A stretch of 64,000 bases of DNA from Chaetoceros tenuissimus. Lineage: Eukaryota; Bacillariophyta; Thalassiosirophyceae; Chaetocerotales; Chaetocerotaceae. Where the stretch lies: the NCBI GenBank assembly GCA_021927905.1, contig BLLK01000019.1:310001-374000 (forward strand). The letters run 5' to 3'. The notes below the pieces were generated by a model, which was not told where the DNA came from, did no database searches, and saw only the letters and a program-made list of their open reading frames with translations. The translations under genes and the position numbers were made by a program. Every line of letters starts with the position of its first letter. Within the stretch, counting starts at the first letter, position 1. Of this stretch, positions 29,527-40,267 are shown in pieces.

Positions 29527-30381
29527 ATGACCATCAAAAGCAGTGGTAATCCTCAAGAACGAAAGACCCCTGAAGGTTTGATCATTAAAGCAGCTTTGGT
29601 TGTGTTACTAGCGTCACTTACATCATTCGCTGGAATTTGTTATCGGGACTCAATTTACAATCGAGATACTTCATTTCTCCTTTCGGCATTCTATGGTAAC
29701 GATTTATACACACTCATTGTAGCTATCCCTCTTACGATACAAGTCATTTACAAATGCAGACTAGAAGGAAACGAAAAGCAATATTTGGTATTTTTAGGTC
29801 TCATGGATTACATGATATACAACTTTCAGTTTTACCTATTTGGGGCTTCCTTTAATTCACTTTTTCTACTCTATTGCGCAATTGTTGCTCTATCAACAAT
29901 GTCGCTTTTATGCGGAGTAGTGCAAATGATCGTTAATAGCGATGGTACTGTATTCAGTGACACTCCAATAGGAACATCTCATCCATGGATAGCAGGCTAC
30001 ATGATGTTTACAGCTTTCAGTCTACTTCATGTTTACGTATCGCAATTTGCTGACTTTTTCATGAATGGAATTTTACCTGAAATAATCACAGTCACTGGCC
30101 ATACTACAAACATTGTCTTTGCTCTAGATCTCACTAATGTAGTGCCTTGGATGTTATTAGGAGGTATCGGATTGATGAAAAAGAAAAATTGGGGATATTC
30201 GATTGCAGCAATTGTAAATGGCAAGGGTGCGGTGTACATGGGCGCATTAGCTGCTTCGACAGCCATGGCAATGTTTGAAAAGAATATAGAAATGGAAGAT
30301 GGAAAATCGCAACTCTTCCTTTGGACAATGTTGGGTTTAGGATCTTCAATTTCCGCTTTTAGGTTGCTCTCTGATAAGTAA
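29527..30381 (+). CDS. Bacterial-type polytopic membrane protein of unknown function
   Basis: 284 residues from the ATG at 29527; an in-frame ATG at 29458 would add 23. Single exon, about eight hydrophobic helices. Landmarks include AFYGNDLYTLIVAIPLTI, YMIYNFQFYLFGASFNSLFL, FALDLTNVVPWMLLGGIGLM and NWGYSIAAIVNGKGAVYMG. The style (short loops, LDLT-VVP and WGY-A-I-NGKG patterns) recalls uncharacterised bacterial membrane proteins, so ancient transfer is possible, but I cannot name a family. It is divergent from the preceding gene and followed by another bacterial-style protein (DUF4386). Confidence 0.65.
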   Translation: MTIKSSGNPQERKTPEGLIIKAALVVLLASLTSFAGICYRDSIYNRDTSFLLSAFYGNDLYTLIVAIPLTIQVIYKCRLEGNEKQYLVFLGLMDYMIYNFQFYLFGASFNSLFLLYCAIVALSTMSLLCGVVQMIVNSDGTVFSDTPIGTSHPWIAGYMMFTAFSLLHVYVSQFADFFMNGILPEIITVTGHTTNIVFALDLTNVVPWMLLGGIGLMKKKNWGYSIAAIVNGKGAVYMGALAASTAMAMFEKNIEMEDGKSQLFLWTMLGLGSSISAFRLLSDK

Positions 30382-30770
30382 CTGCATTGTCATATGTCAC
30401 TGCAACGAAAGATAAAGAAATGCATTGATACTATCTTTTGCTTTTGTTGCATCCCTATCATTTGGTTGCATCTGTTCGATATTGTATTTGAATTAATTTA
30501 AAGGTAGAAAAGTGTATTATTTATTATTGGAACATAGAAGGAAAAAGTCACATTTTGCACTGTCACTTCTTAAAAATCATCATTTTAGCATCGGTCCCAC
30601 ATTTTGAGAATAGGCAGATGATAGACGTCGACGCATCGTTGTTGCCTTTGGCTAGTATGCTGAGAATGTTGGAAAGATACTTAGAAGAATTACGCTACTT
30701 TTCGTTCTTGAAACAGAAGCGCATCATAATCCACTTTGAGTAGTAGTAGTCTGATACTTGGAAATGAAAC
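30382..30770. other. Intergenic
   Basis: 389 bp between two plus-strand membrane-protein genes. No supportable gene. Confidence 0.5.
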
Positions 30771-31607
30771 ATGTCTACTCCATCAGCCAGAAGTAACAAC
30801 AAGAACGATCCATCTCTAGAAGAACACCATCTCCGTTCAGAATCAAGTGTTCTCATTCCAAAATATAACACAAATAATGCGAACAAAGTTCAAGTATTCA
30901 AATGGTGCCGTATGACTGGAGTATTATATGCTCTCATCATAATCTGTGGGATATATGCTGATGTAGGTGTCTGTGGAAGATTCATTAGCTTCTCTTCTGC
31001 AACTGAAACTGCAAAAAATATTGAAAGCCATGCTCTTCAATTCCGTTCTACGATACTATTCGAGATCGTTATGTGCATTTCAGATGTATGTGTGGCAGTT
31101 CTATTGAGTGCCATCTTTTTCTATTGTAACAATCACTCCGGAGAAGGATCTGGATCGATTGATAAGTTCCATCATGTGAATGAGAATATTACTATTGTCT
31201 TGATGGCACTATTTCGATTGATTCAAACAGCAATCATTGCATGTAATCTACTACATTCTTTTGCAGCGTCATTGATTTTGGATCCAAGCTTTACTACTGT
31301 CACAGCTGCGGGTATAGGTTTGCAGAGTATAACGAGTGACGAAAATGAGTCAGATGGTGAAGGGGGACTTCCTTTGTTAGCTGAAAACTTGGCACTGTTG
31401 TTTTTATCAATTCAAAAATATGGATATACTTTGGCGCTTGTCTTTTTTGGAATATCTCTTGCTCTACTTGGCATCATGATTAAACGTGAGAGCAATACAC
31501 TTATTCGATTTCCCAAAATGTTGGGATTGTCGTGTATTTTGGCAGGCATTGGATACATCTGGATGCTGTCATGCACTTTACATGGACAAGCTATGATGGA
31601 CAAATAA
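30771..31607 (+). CDS. DUF4386-family membrane protein, C-terminus lost by frameshift
   Basis: 278 residues, single exon. Six to seven helices in DUF4386 order: TGVLYALIIICGIYADVGV, a long soluble loop (SFSSATETAKNIESHALQF), LFEIVMCISDVCVAVLLSAI, VLMALFRLIQTAIIACNLLH, SIQKYGYTLALVFFGISLAL and LGLSCILAGIGYIW. The family is mainly bacterial with unknown function, so acquisition by transfer is plausible. The last family segment (LPVFIAEFWLAGWLLSV) is present but in the +2 frame and ends at 31702. A single missing base near 31550-31560 (at GGATACATCTGG) would explain this. The encoded protein therefore ends with unrelated residues. Confidence 0.8.
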   Translation: MSTPSARSNNKNDPSLEEHHLRSESSVLIPKYNTNNANKVQVFKWCRMTGVLYALIIICGIYADVGVCGRFISFSSATETAKNIESHALQFRSTILFEIVMCISDVCVAVLLSAIFFYCNNHSGEGSGSIDKFHHVNENITIVLMALFRLIQTAIIACNLLHSFAASLILDPSFTTVTAAGIGLQSITSDENESDGEGGLPLLAENLALLFLSIQKYGYTLALVFFGISLALLGIMIKRESNTLIRFPKMLGLSCILAGIGYIWMLSCTLHGQAMMDK

Positions 31608-31702
31608 GCGGGCTATTCATGCTACCAGTATTTATTGCCGAATTTTGGTTGGCAGGTTGGTTACTTTCAGTGAAAGAACAGGATGTTGAAGTCGTGCAAT
31701 GA

Positions 31703-32406
31703 AAACAAGAAACAGAATGATTTATTTGATCGCATGACGCATGAATATTAAAGGGCATATGATAGGTGGAGATAAGTCTGCGTCGTGTATGTTTGAGATT
31801 ATTACAAAAGAATAAGTTATAAAATATTCGTTTGAATTAGTAACAAACCTCTTTCCAAACTTGTAGGTACTCGTACATACGAGTACCATACTCTTTTGTT
31901 CATCAAAAATAAAAAGTGGAAGGGTGGAAGGTGGAACGAAAAAATGTCCGAGGTGGAAGGAAGAGGTGGAAGATGAAGAGAACCTACAATAGCTGTCGTG
32001 TCAAATGTTATTTCAGTGCTTTTTGGCCACTATTTCAACAAAATTGACGTCTCTAACCTTCCGGCGGGTAAGGAGAAATTTTTGCGTTCAACCTACAAGC
32101 CTATTGATTATTCATCATTCCTTGCAAGTAGACAAATTCATTTCTCCTCCTCTGTTTTTACCGAACAAAGGTACGTGCTTCTTCGTTATGTATATTCAGA
32201 AAATTGCAAACAGGTGATTGATCGGATAGTAGGAATATCAATAATGACTTGTTATCATCAGCCGACGAATGCTTGGCGCTTGGCTGTGTTCGCTCTTCAC
32301 GTCACTGGACAAGATATGAAGACGCCCTACAACTGCTTGACTTTTATTATGATCTCCTAAATAACTAATGAGACTTCTTCCATCTCTACAGAATACACCG
32401 TAAACA
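31703..32406. other. Intergenic
   Basis: 704 bp. A perfect 9-bp-stem, 4-nt-loop hairpin (GGTACTCGT / ACGAGTACC) is at 31866-31887. GGTGGAA-rich simple sequence runs 31916-31975. A frame of about 120 codons (31998-32360) has no ATG or domain. No gene supported. Confidence 0.45.
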
Positions 32407-33806
32407 ATGATCTTCAATCATAAGATAGTTCTGGCAGTATTTCTTGCTGCAGTTTCTCTTCCATTTACAGTTAATGGAAACAACAATGAAGATAGTTTCT
32501 CCGAGGAGAATGTTCCGAGGTCCTCTGCTAGTAATCGAATGTCCCTTCCAATGAATAAGATCTCAAAGAAGCAAACAAACAATCGCAGACTTGCAGATGA
32601 TCCACCATTTTGGGGCAGTATCTTTGTAGATGAAAATGTCATTACAGATTCTAGCCCCAATGCTCTACAAAGAGTCGACATGTATGATGAAACAAGATGT
32701 GGTAAGTCCTTAACCTGAGACCAAGCATTTTGCAAAAAATAGCACATTTTTCTCACTGTCCTTCAGTCACCATGTATGATCGCGAAGTTGCTGACTGGGT
32801 TCAAGTTGATAATGCCTACATTTTTGACGCAATCTTTACCGATGGAGTCATGACCCAGTTCTGGGTACGTGGTAGTGACTTTTCATCTGACGAAGCTAAA
32901 GAAGAAGCTTTGAAGTATGCCAAGAAGGTTGGTTATTTGCCGCAATTTCTACGCAAGAACGCTCGAGTTGCTCAAATCCTTGATGGAAATTACCCCTGGG
33001 GTGGGAGCCCAGAAGGTTTCATTACTTTTTATGCTGGCGTGGATTATTCAAATCAAGGGTTCCAGAATGGAGGGGATATTTCGGAAGAAACTACTGTCCA
33101 TGAAGCGACTCACATCATTGATCCAGTAATCTGGGCAGAATCAGCTTACCAAACTGCAGTGACAGCTGATAATGCATACATAACCCTTTATGCTAAGAAT
33201 TTCACAGATAGAGAGGACGTTGCTGAGTCCGTAACAATGTGGCTTGGTACTAAGCTTGGAACAATGAACACTGCTGATCTGACAACTACAAGAAATACCA
33301 TTCCAAATCGTTTGGCATATTTCGATAGTCAAGATTACAATTTATTCCCTTTGGGAGATGCAGGTGGAGGTGCTATCTCAGGATATACATGGGAGAAATT
33401 ATCTTCCTTTTTCTATCCTTGTGATTCATGGGACGGTGGTGAAGACGGTGGAAGCAAGACAACTATTCTTGATAACGCATGTACTGACTTTCCTGATGCA
33501 ATCAAATGGAAAGTTCAAGGCGTTATGACATCCCTTAAATGTTCTGACATGACTGAATACCGTTGCAAGAAGAAAAAGGGAAAATCTCTATGCCCAAATG
33601 CATGTGGAACTACAGCAGCCTGGTGCGGAGAAAATCTGAAGGATGGTAAAGGAGCAGTAGAGTATGGGGTGGATGACAATGGCGAAACTAAGTTCAAGGG
33701 ATGCGCTTTCGTGAAAAGAGTAGCGGACAAAATTGCTGAACGCTGCAGCAAAGGAAATGTTGTCATTGCATGTAGAGCAACTTGTCAGAATTATCAGACA
33801 TACTAA
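32407..33806 (+). CDS. Secreted HExxH metallopeptidase-like protein (2 exons)
   Basis: Exons 32407-32701 and 32767-33806 (65-bp intron, donor GTAAGT, acceptor TCCTTCAG) give 444 residues. A signal peptide (KIVLAVFLAAVSLPFTVNG) precedes a domain with TTVHEATHIIDP: HEATH is a zinc HExxH motif near residue 211. A downstream Glu in DREDVAESVTMW could be the third ligand, as in gluzincins. About 100 residues rich in Cys close the protein (CSDMTEYRCKKKKGKSLCPN, TTAAWCGENL, CRATCQNYQTY). Likely a secreted protease or an inactive relative; no MEROPS family can be assigned with confidence. Confidence 0.75.
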
Positions 33807-34373
33807 GAAGAGAGAGAGAGAGTAAGAAAAAAGCAAGGCATATAGCTGAGAAGTTTATGCTGTTTTATAAATTCTTACATATAATGAAAAAAGAAAAGAA
33901 AAATCTTTTCTTTCTTTCATGAAAAATCATAGAATCTTTCGTTCTCTTTGGACGTTTGATTCGATTCATTCCTCCTTTTCATTTTTTGTTTTTGTGACGG
34001 GACGCTTTGCCGTTAGAAATCTTCTTCTTTTTAACCGTATAAAGGATATGGCCATTTTTCCAAAAATCGCAGCAAGTCCCAAGTCCCAAGTTTCCACTCA
34101 CATTATTGATATTATCGGCTCTCCTTCATTAAGACTTGCTACAAGAAAACTGCCTTTATTATTCAAAACGAACCTAACCATGATGATACTTCACGCATAC
34201 ATGCTAAATAAAAATGCAGTACAATAAACTATACTACCTTTTCAATACTACAAAGATACGGTGTAAATACGTAAATGGCGGCACAAAGCACAAAATGTAA
34301 TCTCTCGTCACAACAAAAGAACTCTCAGTTCCAACACTGAAACCAAAGAGCAAAACGAAAAGAAATCTAAACA
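33807..34373. other. Intergenic
   Basis: 567 bp. Starts with a GA-rich simple repeat just after the stop. A 102-codon frame (33919-34227) is not supported by any domain or composition. Confidence 0.45.
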
Positions 34374-36764
34374 ATGGAATACAAAAAATTTCAACCTCAT
34401 TCACGCATCAGTCAAAAACATATCCAAGCTTCTAGAAACACATTTAGTGACTCTAGACAGCCATCGTTTCCAGCAGAAGCGAAACCAACTTCTCGTGCAA
34501 CCTTTCAATCTTTTAATTCACGAGAATATCAATTGGCAGAAGCCAAGGAAGAAACTATTGAAACTTTGGAAATTAGCGATGATGAATCCATAAAGTCAAA
34601 GGAAGAAAGAGCGACGACATCCTTTTCGAATAAAAACATGTCTTTGCCTCAGAAAGAAGAGCAATTTGAAGTTGGAACACTTGTCGAAGCAAGATACAGG
34701 GGAAAGAGTAAATATTACCAAGGGAAAATTTCAAGGAAACGTTTCAATGGATCCTATGATATTTTATATGATGATGGTGAGAGGGAGATGGGTGTTGCAA
34801 AACATTTAATTCGAGTTCGTGAAGGAGTAAAACCTTTATCCTCTGTTACTGCTGTAAATGAAGTTCCTGTCGTTGAATCTAGAGATGAAAACAATAGTGG
34901 TAGTACTTTAGATCCTTCTGAAATTCATCGTGGTAGTATTGTACAATGCAAGTCTTCAAAAGATGGCAAAATGGTGGAAGGCAAAGTAATGAGAAAAAGA
35001 CCAAATGGATCTTTTGACTTGATGTGCAATGATGGGAATAAGCAATTCGGAGAGATGGCAGTGTCTATTGATAGATTGTCCTTGTCACCTTCTACAAGTA
35101 GTAGATCTATGGATTTGTCTAGAAGTAGTTCTACCAAGGAACATATTACTTCCCCTCCTATGATTCAGAATATGGCAAATGTAAACAACAAAATTGAAGA
35201 AGAAGATACGTTAGAGATTGGATCAGTTGTAGAAGCACGATACCGTGGACGAGAAAAATACTACTCTGGAAAGATTACCAAGAAACGTTTTGATGGAACG
35301 TATGACATCCTTTATGATGACGGAGAACGTGAACTTTGTGTTGCTCGGCAACTGATTCGATTGAAGGATAAATCAATTGCTCCTTCCAATTCTCAATCTC
35401 ATTCGAAACATTCGACTCCTTCTCGAGATCAATCGTTGACTAGCATGATGAAAGTAAAAAATCAGACAACAAGGAAAGCATTTGAGATAGGTGATGAAAT
35501 TGAAGCTAGATACAAGGGAAAGAGTAAATACTACCCGGGAAAGATTTCTCGAGTAAGATTTGACGGATCTTATGATATAATGTACGAGGACGGGGACAGA
35601 GAAATTGGAGTCTCCAAAGATTTAGTGAGACCTAGAGAGGTAAAGGAAGAATTTAAACAACAAGCCCATTTGAACCAGGAGGATGAAGAGCACGAAGGGA
35701 AAAAAAAGTTCAGCATTGGTGACGAAGTTGAGGTGAGGTATAAAGGAAAGAGTAAATTCTATCCCGGGAAGATATCTCGTTCTCGTTTCGATGGAACTTA
35801 CGACGTACTGTACAATGACGGAGATAGAGAACTCGGAGTCTCCAAAGAAATGATTAGACCAAAATCTACTCTAGAGCATGAGATCATTAAGAGTCCTCTG
35901 CAAACAAAGGAGCCAAAGGAGAAAATGGAAGTGGAAGAAGAGAACTCTTTGAGTGACTTTGAGGAGAATATCGAACAAGTAGAGAGTTTCCCAATGCGCA
36001 ATGAAGAACCAAAGAAAGGAGGAGTAGTATTTACTTCTTTCACAGTAGGTGCATTGGTCCAAGCAAAATACCATGGCCGGGGAAAGTACTACGATGGAAA
36101 AATTTCAAAGGTCCATGCTGATGGAACTCTAGATATTGACTATGACGATGGAGATAAGGATTTGAATTTGGAGCAAAGGTTTGTCAAACTCCAAGAAGTC
36201 CCAGTTCAAAACAGTGCTGATGTAAACACTTCAAGTATTGAGCCAAATAAAAGCAGTAGCATTGGTACAAACGAGACTCTTCGTTCTCCGGAGAAAGTTG
36301 TTCAAGCTGGCAAAGAAGAAGCTATGAAAGAAGAAGTGATTCCTTTCGAGGGTGAACCTTTAGCTCCTAGTAATAACTTGGAAACCATACAATCTGAAAA
36401 TGTGAATGTAGAAGTAAAGACTTCTGACCTCATTACTTCAACTGCAAAAGCGACAATTACCTTTCCTCCACGGAGTATGAAAGCATTGCTGGATGCTAAC
36501 TATCAACAGAGCATTTTCGCAATGGCTAGAGCTGCCGGGTTGCTTGGAGCAAAAAAGACTCAAGATTTAATTCCTTCTTCTTTTGGAACAATTGAAGAGG
36601 TTGTTGTCGACGTAAAACTCGAGGGAAAGAAAGGAATTATTGTTTGTAACGTCAAAGGAATGAAGAAAATGAAAACAGCAGCAATTACAGGAGCTACTAT
36701 CGCAGCATTGTCGATCGTTGACGAAATGAAAGAATACAATCAACTTAAATTTGAAGTAGAGTAG
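34374..36764 (+). CDS. Protein with six Tudor/agenet-like repeats
   Basis: 796 residues, single exon. Six barrel-like repeats of about 50 residues lie near 97-147, 183-234, 280-331, 370-421, 446-497 and 556-607. The consensus is a hydrophobic start GxxVEARYRGKSKYY, then GKISRxRFDGSYDILYDDGD and RExGVSKxLIRP. Repeats 1, 3, 4 and 5 are very similar; repeats 2 and 6 are diverged. Acidic, Ser-rich linkers separate them, and a C-terminal domain (about 700-796: MKALLDANYQQSIFAMARAA, IEEVVVDVKLEG, KTAAITGATIAALSIVDEMK) is unfamiliar. Tudor-like arrays typically read methylated Lys/Arg in chromatin or RNA-binding complexes; a nuclear reader or scaffold role is inference. Confidence 0.8.
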   Translation: MEYKKFQPHSRISQKHIQASRNTFSDSRQPSFPAEAKPTSRATFQSFNSREYQLAEAKEETIETLEISDDESIKSKEERATTSFSNKNMSLPQKEEQFEVGTLVEARYRGKSKYYQGKISRKRFNGSYDILYDDGEREMGVAKHLIRVREGVKPLSSVTAVNEVPVVESRDENNSGSTLDPSEIHRGSIVQCKSSKDGKMVEGKVMRKRPNGSFDLMCNDGNKQFGEMAVSIDRLSLSPSTSSRSMDLSRSSSTKEHITSPPMIQNMANVNNKIEEEDTLEIGSVVEARYRGREKYYSGKITKKRFDGTYDILYDDGERELCVARQLIRLKDKSIAPSNSQSHSKHSTPSRDQSLTSMMKVKNQTTRKAFEIGDEIEARYKGKSKYYPGKISRVRFDGSYDIMYEDGDREIGVSKDLVRPREVKEEFKQQAHLNQEDEEHEGKKKFSIGDEVEVRYKGKSKFYPGKISRSRFDGTYDVLYNDGDRELGVSKEMIRPKSTLEHEIIKSPLQTKEPKEKMEVEEENSLSDFEENIEQVESFPMRNEEPKKGGVVFTSFTVGALVQAKYHGRGKYYDGKISKVHADGTLDIDYDDGDKDLNLEQRFVKLQEVPVQNSADVNTSSIEPNKSSSIGTNETLRSPEKVVQAGKEEAMKEEVIPFEGEPLAPSNNLETIQSENVNVEVKTSDLITSTAKATITFPPRSMKALLDANYQQSIFAMARAAGLLGAKKTQDLIPSSFGTIEEVVVDVKLEGKKGIIVCNVKGMKKMKTAAITGATIAALSIVDEMKEYNQLKFEVE

Positions 36765-37232
36765 AAAATTTCTATAAAATACATTAAGGAGAGTTTCTTT
36801 TTTGATTGTTTTCCTAGGGCTCGTTTGGGGGAAGAAAGAAAAAAACGAGTAAGTTCTTTCAACTGAAAAGGAGAGCTTTCTTAGAGCCCTCCAATCATTT
36901 GTAATCTCAGTCAAGCTGAAACAAAGAAGCTGAAATGCAAGTCTTCTTCTTCCTCCTGTTAAATAGTATCTTTTCCGTCTAGACTCATTTGTTCCTTGCT
37001 CCCTTAACCAGAGATACAAGTCTTCTTCTTTCTACTTTAATAGAATCTCTGTGTACTCATGTTCGTGCAAGGTGCACCAAAGCACCACACCAAACTAAAT
37101 AATGAACAAAACAAAGTTAAAATTTACGGTAGTACAAAAATTTTAGAATAATTATAAAATACGGTCTATTGTAATACGTTCAATTTTAAAATTTTGACTC
37201 GCTCTTGGCGTTCACAAAACACTTTCAACAGT
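36765..37232. other. Intergenic between convergent genes
   Basis: 468 bp. Both 3' flanks; no gene. Polypyrimidine stretches and an AT-rich tail around 37080-37160. Confidence 0.5.
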
Positions 37233-38829
37233 TTATGCAGAGTCCTTTCCGTGCTTGGATTGGAATACCTCAACATCACCAGCATCTGGAGAGGAAAGGT
37301 CGTAAGCAGCTCCCTTGTGGTGGGAAATATCAAGTCCAACCTTCTCCTCGAGTGGGTCAACACGGAACATACCAAGCATGTTAAGAACGTAGAAGAAAGG
37401 AGTCATAACAGCTCCTACCCATCCAGCAATGAAAAGAATTCCAAACACCTCGTTAAGAATGAGCTGTCCATTAGAATAGAAAAGACCACAGTTGGTTGCT
37501 CCGTATGACATAGCGGTGTGTCTTGGGGAAGCAAGAAGTCCAGTAGCAAGACATCCCCAGATTCCGTTGAAGAAATGAACTGGGATAGCATCAACAGCAT
37601 CATCAATCTTGAGCATAACAAGAAGCTTGGAGGAGAATACGTATACGATTCCGGAGATGACTCCAATAATGATTGCTGCCCATGGTTCCACAACAGAGCA
37701 TCCAGCAGTGATTCCTACAAGTCCTCCAAGACATCCGTTCATGCACATGGTAAGGTCGTACTCAACTTCTCCCTCGGAAAGGAATCCAACAAGGGTATCA
37801 GTGAACATGGAAGAAACAGCTCCTGCAGCAGCAGAAAGGGTGGTGGTTACAGCACAAAGACCAGCAATGTCTCCGTATCCATCTGGAGAAATGGAAAGAG
37901 TGGAACCTGGGTTGAATCCATACCATCCGAACCAAAGAATGAAAGTTCCAAGAACCTGAAGAGCAACAGAGTGAGCTGGGAAGTCGTGCGGCTTGTCAAG
38001 TGGGTTTCCATCCTCGTCGTAGAAACGTCCAATACGTGGTCCAAGGATGATAGCAGCAATAAGAGCGGTAGCTCCTCCAGTCATGTGTACAACTCCTGAT
38101 CCAGCGAAATCAATCATACCAACACCTCCAAGTGGACTGGAGTTGAAAGCAGACAGGAATCCAGCAGAGTTCCAGATAGCATGTACAACAACAGGGTATA
38201 CGAATCCAGTAAGGAAAATGGAGTAACAGAGGTAAGCAACCATCTTACATCTCTCAGCAACGGTTCCAGCTACAATAGTCGCAGCGGTAGCAGCAAAGGT
38301 GAACTGGAAGAAGAAATCAATGTATGATCCTCCACCGGAGTAGTTGTTCAAGAAGAAACGGTCTCCAGAGGTTCCCATGAATGCTCCTCCCTCGTAAGCA
38401 ACTCCGAATCCAACAGCCCAGTATCCAAGAGCTCCTCCACATGCATCAAGCATGTTCTTGAGCATGATATTCTTTACGTTCTTCTGACGGATGGATCCTG
38501 CACAAAGCATAGCGAATCCACATTGCATGAGGAAAATTGCTGCTCCACAGAAGAGAGTGTAGAAAACATCAGTGTTTCCTGCAAGCATGGAAACCTGTGC
38601 TGCGAGTCCCTCAAGGGTGACTGGTGTTTCTTCAAGCTATAAGTTGGAAGAGAGGAAGAGTGTAAGATACAAGTTTTGGAGAAAAGATTTGCAAAGATAT
38701 CGATAGACATGTGTTGAGATAACTTCACCAAATGGACTGATTGAAGCCTCTCCTTCGAGCTATAGATAGCTGGAGCAGTCACACACATGATCTAATGCTC
38801 AGATAGTGTTTACTTACTTGTCTAACCAT
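37233..38829 (-). CDS. AMT1: Ammonium transporter (AMT/MEP family), 2 exons
   Basis: Exon 1 is only 12 nt (MVRQ, 38818-38829). A 181-bp intron (38637-38817, donor GTAAGTAAAC, acceptor CAACTTATAG) is followed by exon 2 at 37233-38636, giving 471 residues. Eleven or so helices carry AMT signatures: DVFYTLFCGAAIFLMQCGFA, GFVYPVVVHAIWNSAGFLSA, DFAGSGVVHMTGGATALIAA, FILWFGWYGFNPGSTL and VHFFNGIWGCLATGLLA. The twin His of the pore (VVHMTGG and PVHFFNGIWG) are both present. It is a plasma-membrane ammonium uptake transporter. Codon choice is more biased (GGA, TCC, GTC) than in its neighbours, as expected for a highly expressed gene. The cytosolic tail is short and charged. Confidence 0.95.
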
Positions 38830-39343
38830 TTTATTTCAATTGAGATAAATCACAAATGAGTATTTGTTGAAATTATGAGAGGTGGTGTGGAAGAAAAAAA
38901 AGGAAATATTTTCCACAAAGGGGACAAACTGCCGAGGACCGAACGGAAGTAGGAAAAGTGCTGAGAAGTGATGTGTTATCGTTTCATTATTTTGAATGCA
39001 AATTCCAAAAAGGGCTCTATGAAATATTGTAGGAACTAATAATTTATGTGCAAATGTTCAGATTCCTACCCCTGATGCAATACCTAGTTCAACAGGGATG
39101 ATGGCATTCCCTATTCCGAAATTTGGACAGAAGCAAGGAGTCACACGATGTCACAGGATCCAGGTTTGAAGTCATTCAGGCTAAACAAATAAAGGGGCAA
39201 TTGTAAAATAAAGTACTCAACGTACGAAAATCATAAGTGTGATGCTACTACTACAATGTGATTTGATCGTGCGTTGAGTATGTGTGCACGATAGAGCGTT
39301 GAGAATACGTCAGTACTTGAATTTTTCATTTAGCAATCATGAG
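38830..39343. other. Intergenic, promoter side of the ammonium transporter
   Basis: 514 bp without a gene. Likely contains the nitrogen-responsive promoter; no specific site could be identified. Confidence 0.45.
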
Positions 39344-39530
39344 CGTGTGCTATGTACTATTGTAGTGCTATCAAGAAAGAAGAGAGCAAGAATGAAAATA
39401 TGAAAATGAACAAGTGAAACACTGTCCTATCTACAGTAAGCATATCGCAAACTAGAAATCAAACAAGAGATATGCTGCAAATTCGACAGAAGTGACGCAT
39501 CACATTATTGCAATTGCATCCAACATATCG
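39344..39530 (+). repeat. Diverged direct repeat, copy 1
   Basis: Aligns with 40268-40432 (about three quarters identical by eye). Shared blocks include GAAGAGAGCAAGAA, CAAGAGATATGCT, ACAAATTAGACAGAA-like and CCAACATAT / CGAACATAT. Confidence 0.6.
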
Positions 39531-39649
39531 TCCAATAAGTATTGCTTGAACATGATTTATCTTGATTGCGACGAATGTTACTAGAGTTAGGGAAGGTGTC
39601 AGTGCGCATCTTCCGGAATTTGTTTCTTGTTTGCATTTGATTGGCTTTT

Positions 39650-40196
39650 CTACCCGCGTGAAAAATAGCACACGCCTTGAAAAATAGCACACACTTTTCA
39701 CACACTAGAAAGCAAGCACACTACTAACGGAGACATAAGCACATTCCTGACAAATACATTGGAACAATGAAAAAAAAAATCTCTAGAAATAGAAAATCAT
39801 AGTAAATTCATTTTCTATGTGCATAAATATGCATCTTTTGTATTGGAAGTATATCGATTTTTCCATTTGTTCGATAATTATGAATCGTCAACTTCTGGTA
39901 TGATCTATACGTGCGCAAACATACAGGATCTACGTAGAAAATACCTGATTTTTCCAGTTAAAGATGCTACAGAGACTTACAGAGACCATTCCAGTGGCTA
40001 ATATGACTGTATTGAGTATGTAAAAGACTTCTTCAACGGTAGTTTTATTGAAATTTGAGTCTAATTGGGTTTTATTTAGTCTTGTAGAATGAAGCTTCTT
40101 TGTTGGTGTATTTGTACGGTGTTTGTACGTGTATTTGCCTTCTATTGGGTTATGAGTCAAAAAATAGCACACATGTGCTATTTTTCACGCGGGTAG
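39650..40196. mobile_element. MITE-like element with 23-bp terminal inverted repeats (547 bp)
   Basis: Perfect terminal inverted repeats at 39650-39672 and 40174-40196 begin CTACCCGCGTGAAAAATAGC. A flanking direct repeat TTTT (39646-39649, 40197-40200) could be the target duplication. AAAAATAGCACAC recurs just inside both ends as subterminal repeats. No transposase is encoded; the small frames inside are not convincing. It sits between the two copies of a diverged direct repeat. Confidence 0.8.
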
Positions 40197-40267
40197 TTTT
40201 CACTTGACACCACACATCAATTTGCTATTATGTAATTTTGGTTAGTTGATAGTGGCTCCAGCTAGGA

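Noticed and set aside
31998-32360. 120-codon plus-strand frame before the HExxH peptidase gene
   Set aside because: Starts at a non-ATG codon, no recognisable pattern, and lies where a promoter is expected.
33919-34227. 102-codon frame upstream of the six-repeat Tudor-like gene
   Set aside because: Composition is ordinary non-coding AT-rich DNA with no domain or homologue recognised.
37518-38099. 193-codon plus-strand frame, Ser-rich
   Set aside because: Shadow of the ammonium transporter on the opposite strand, caused by its strong codon bias.
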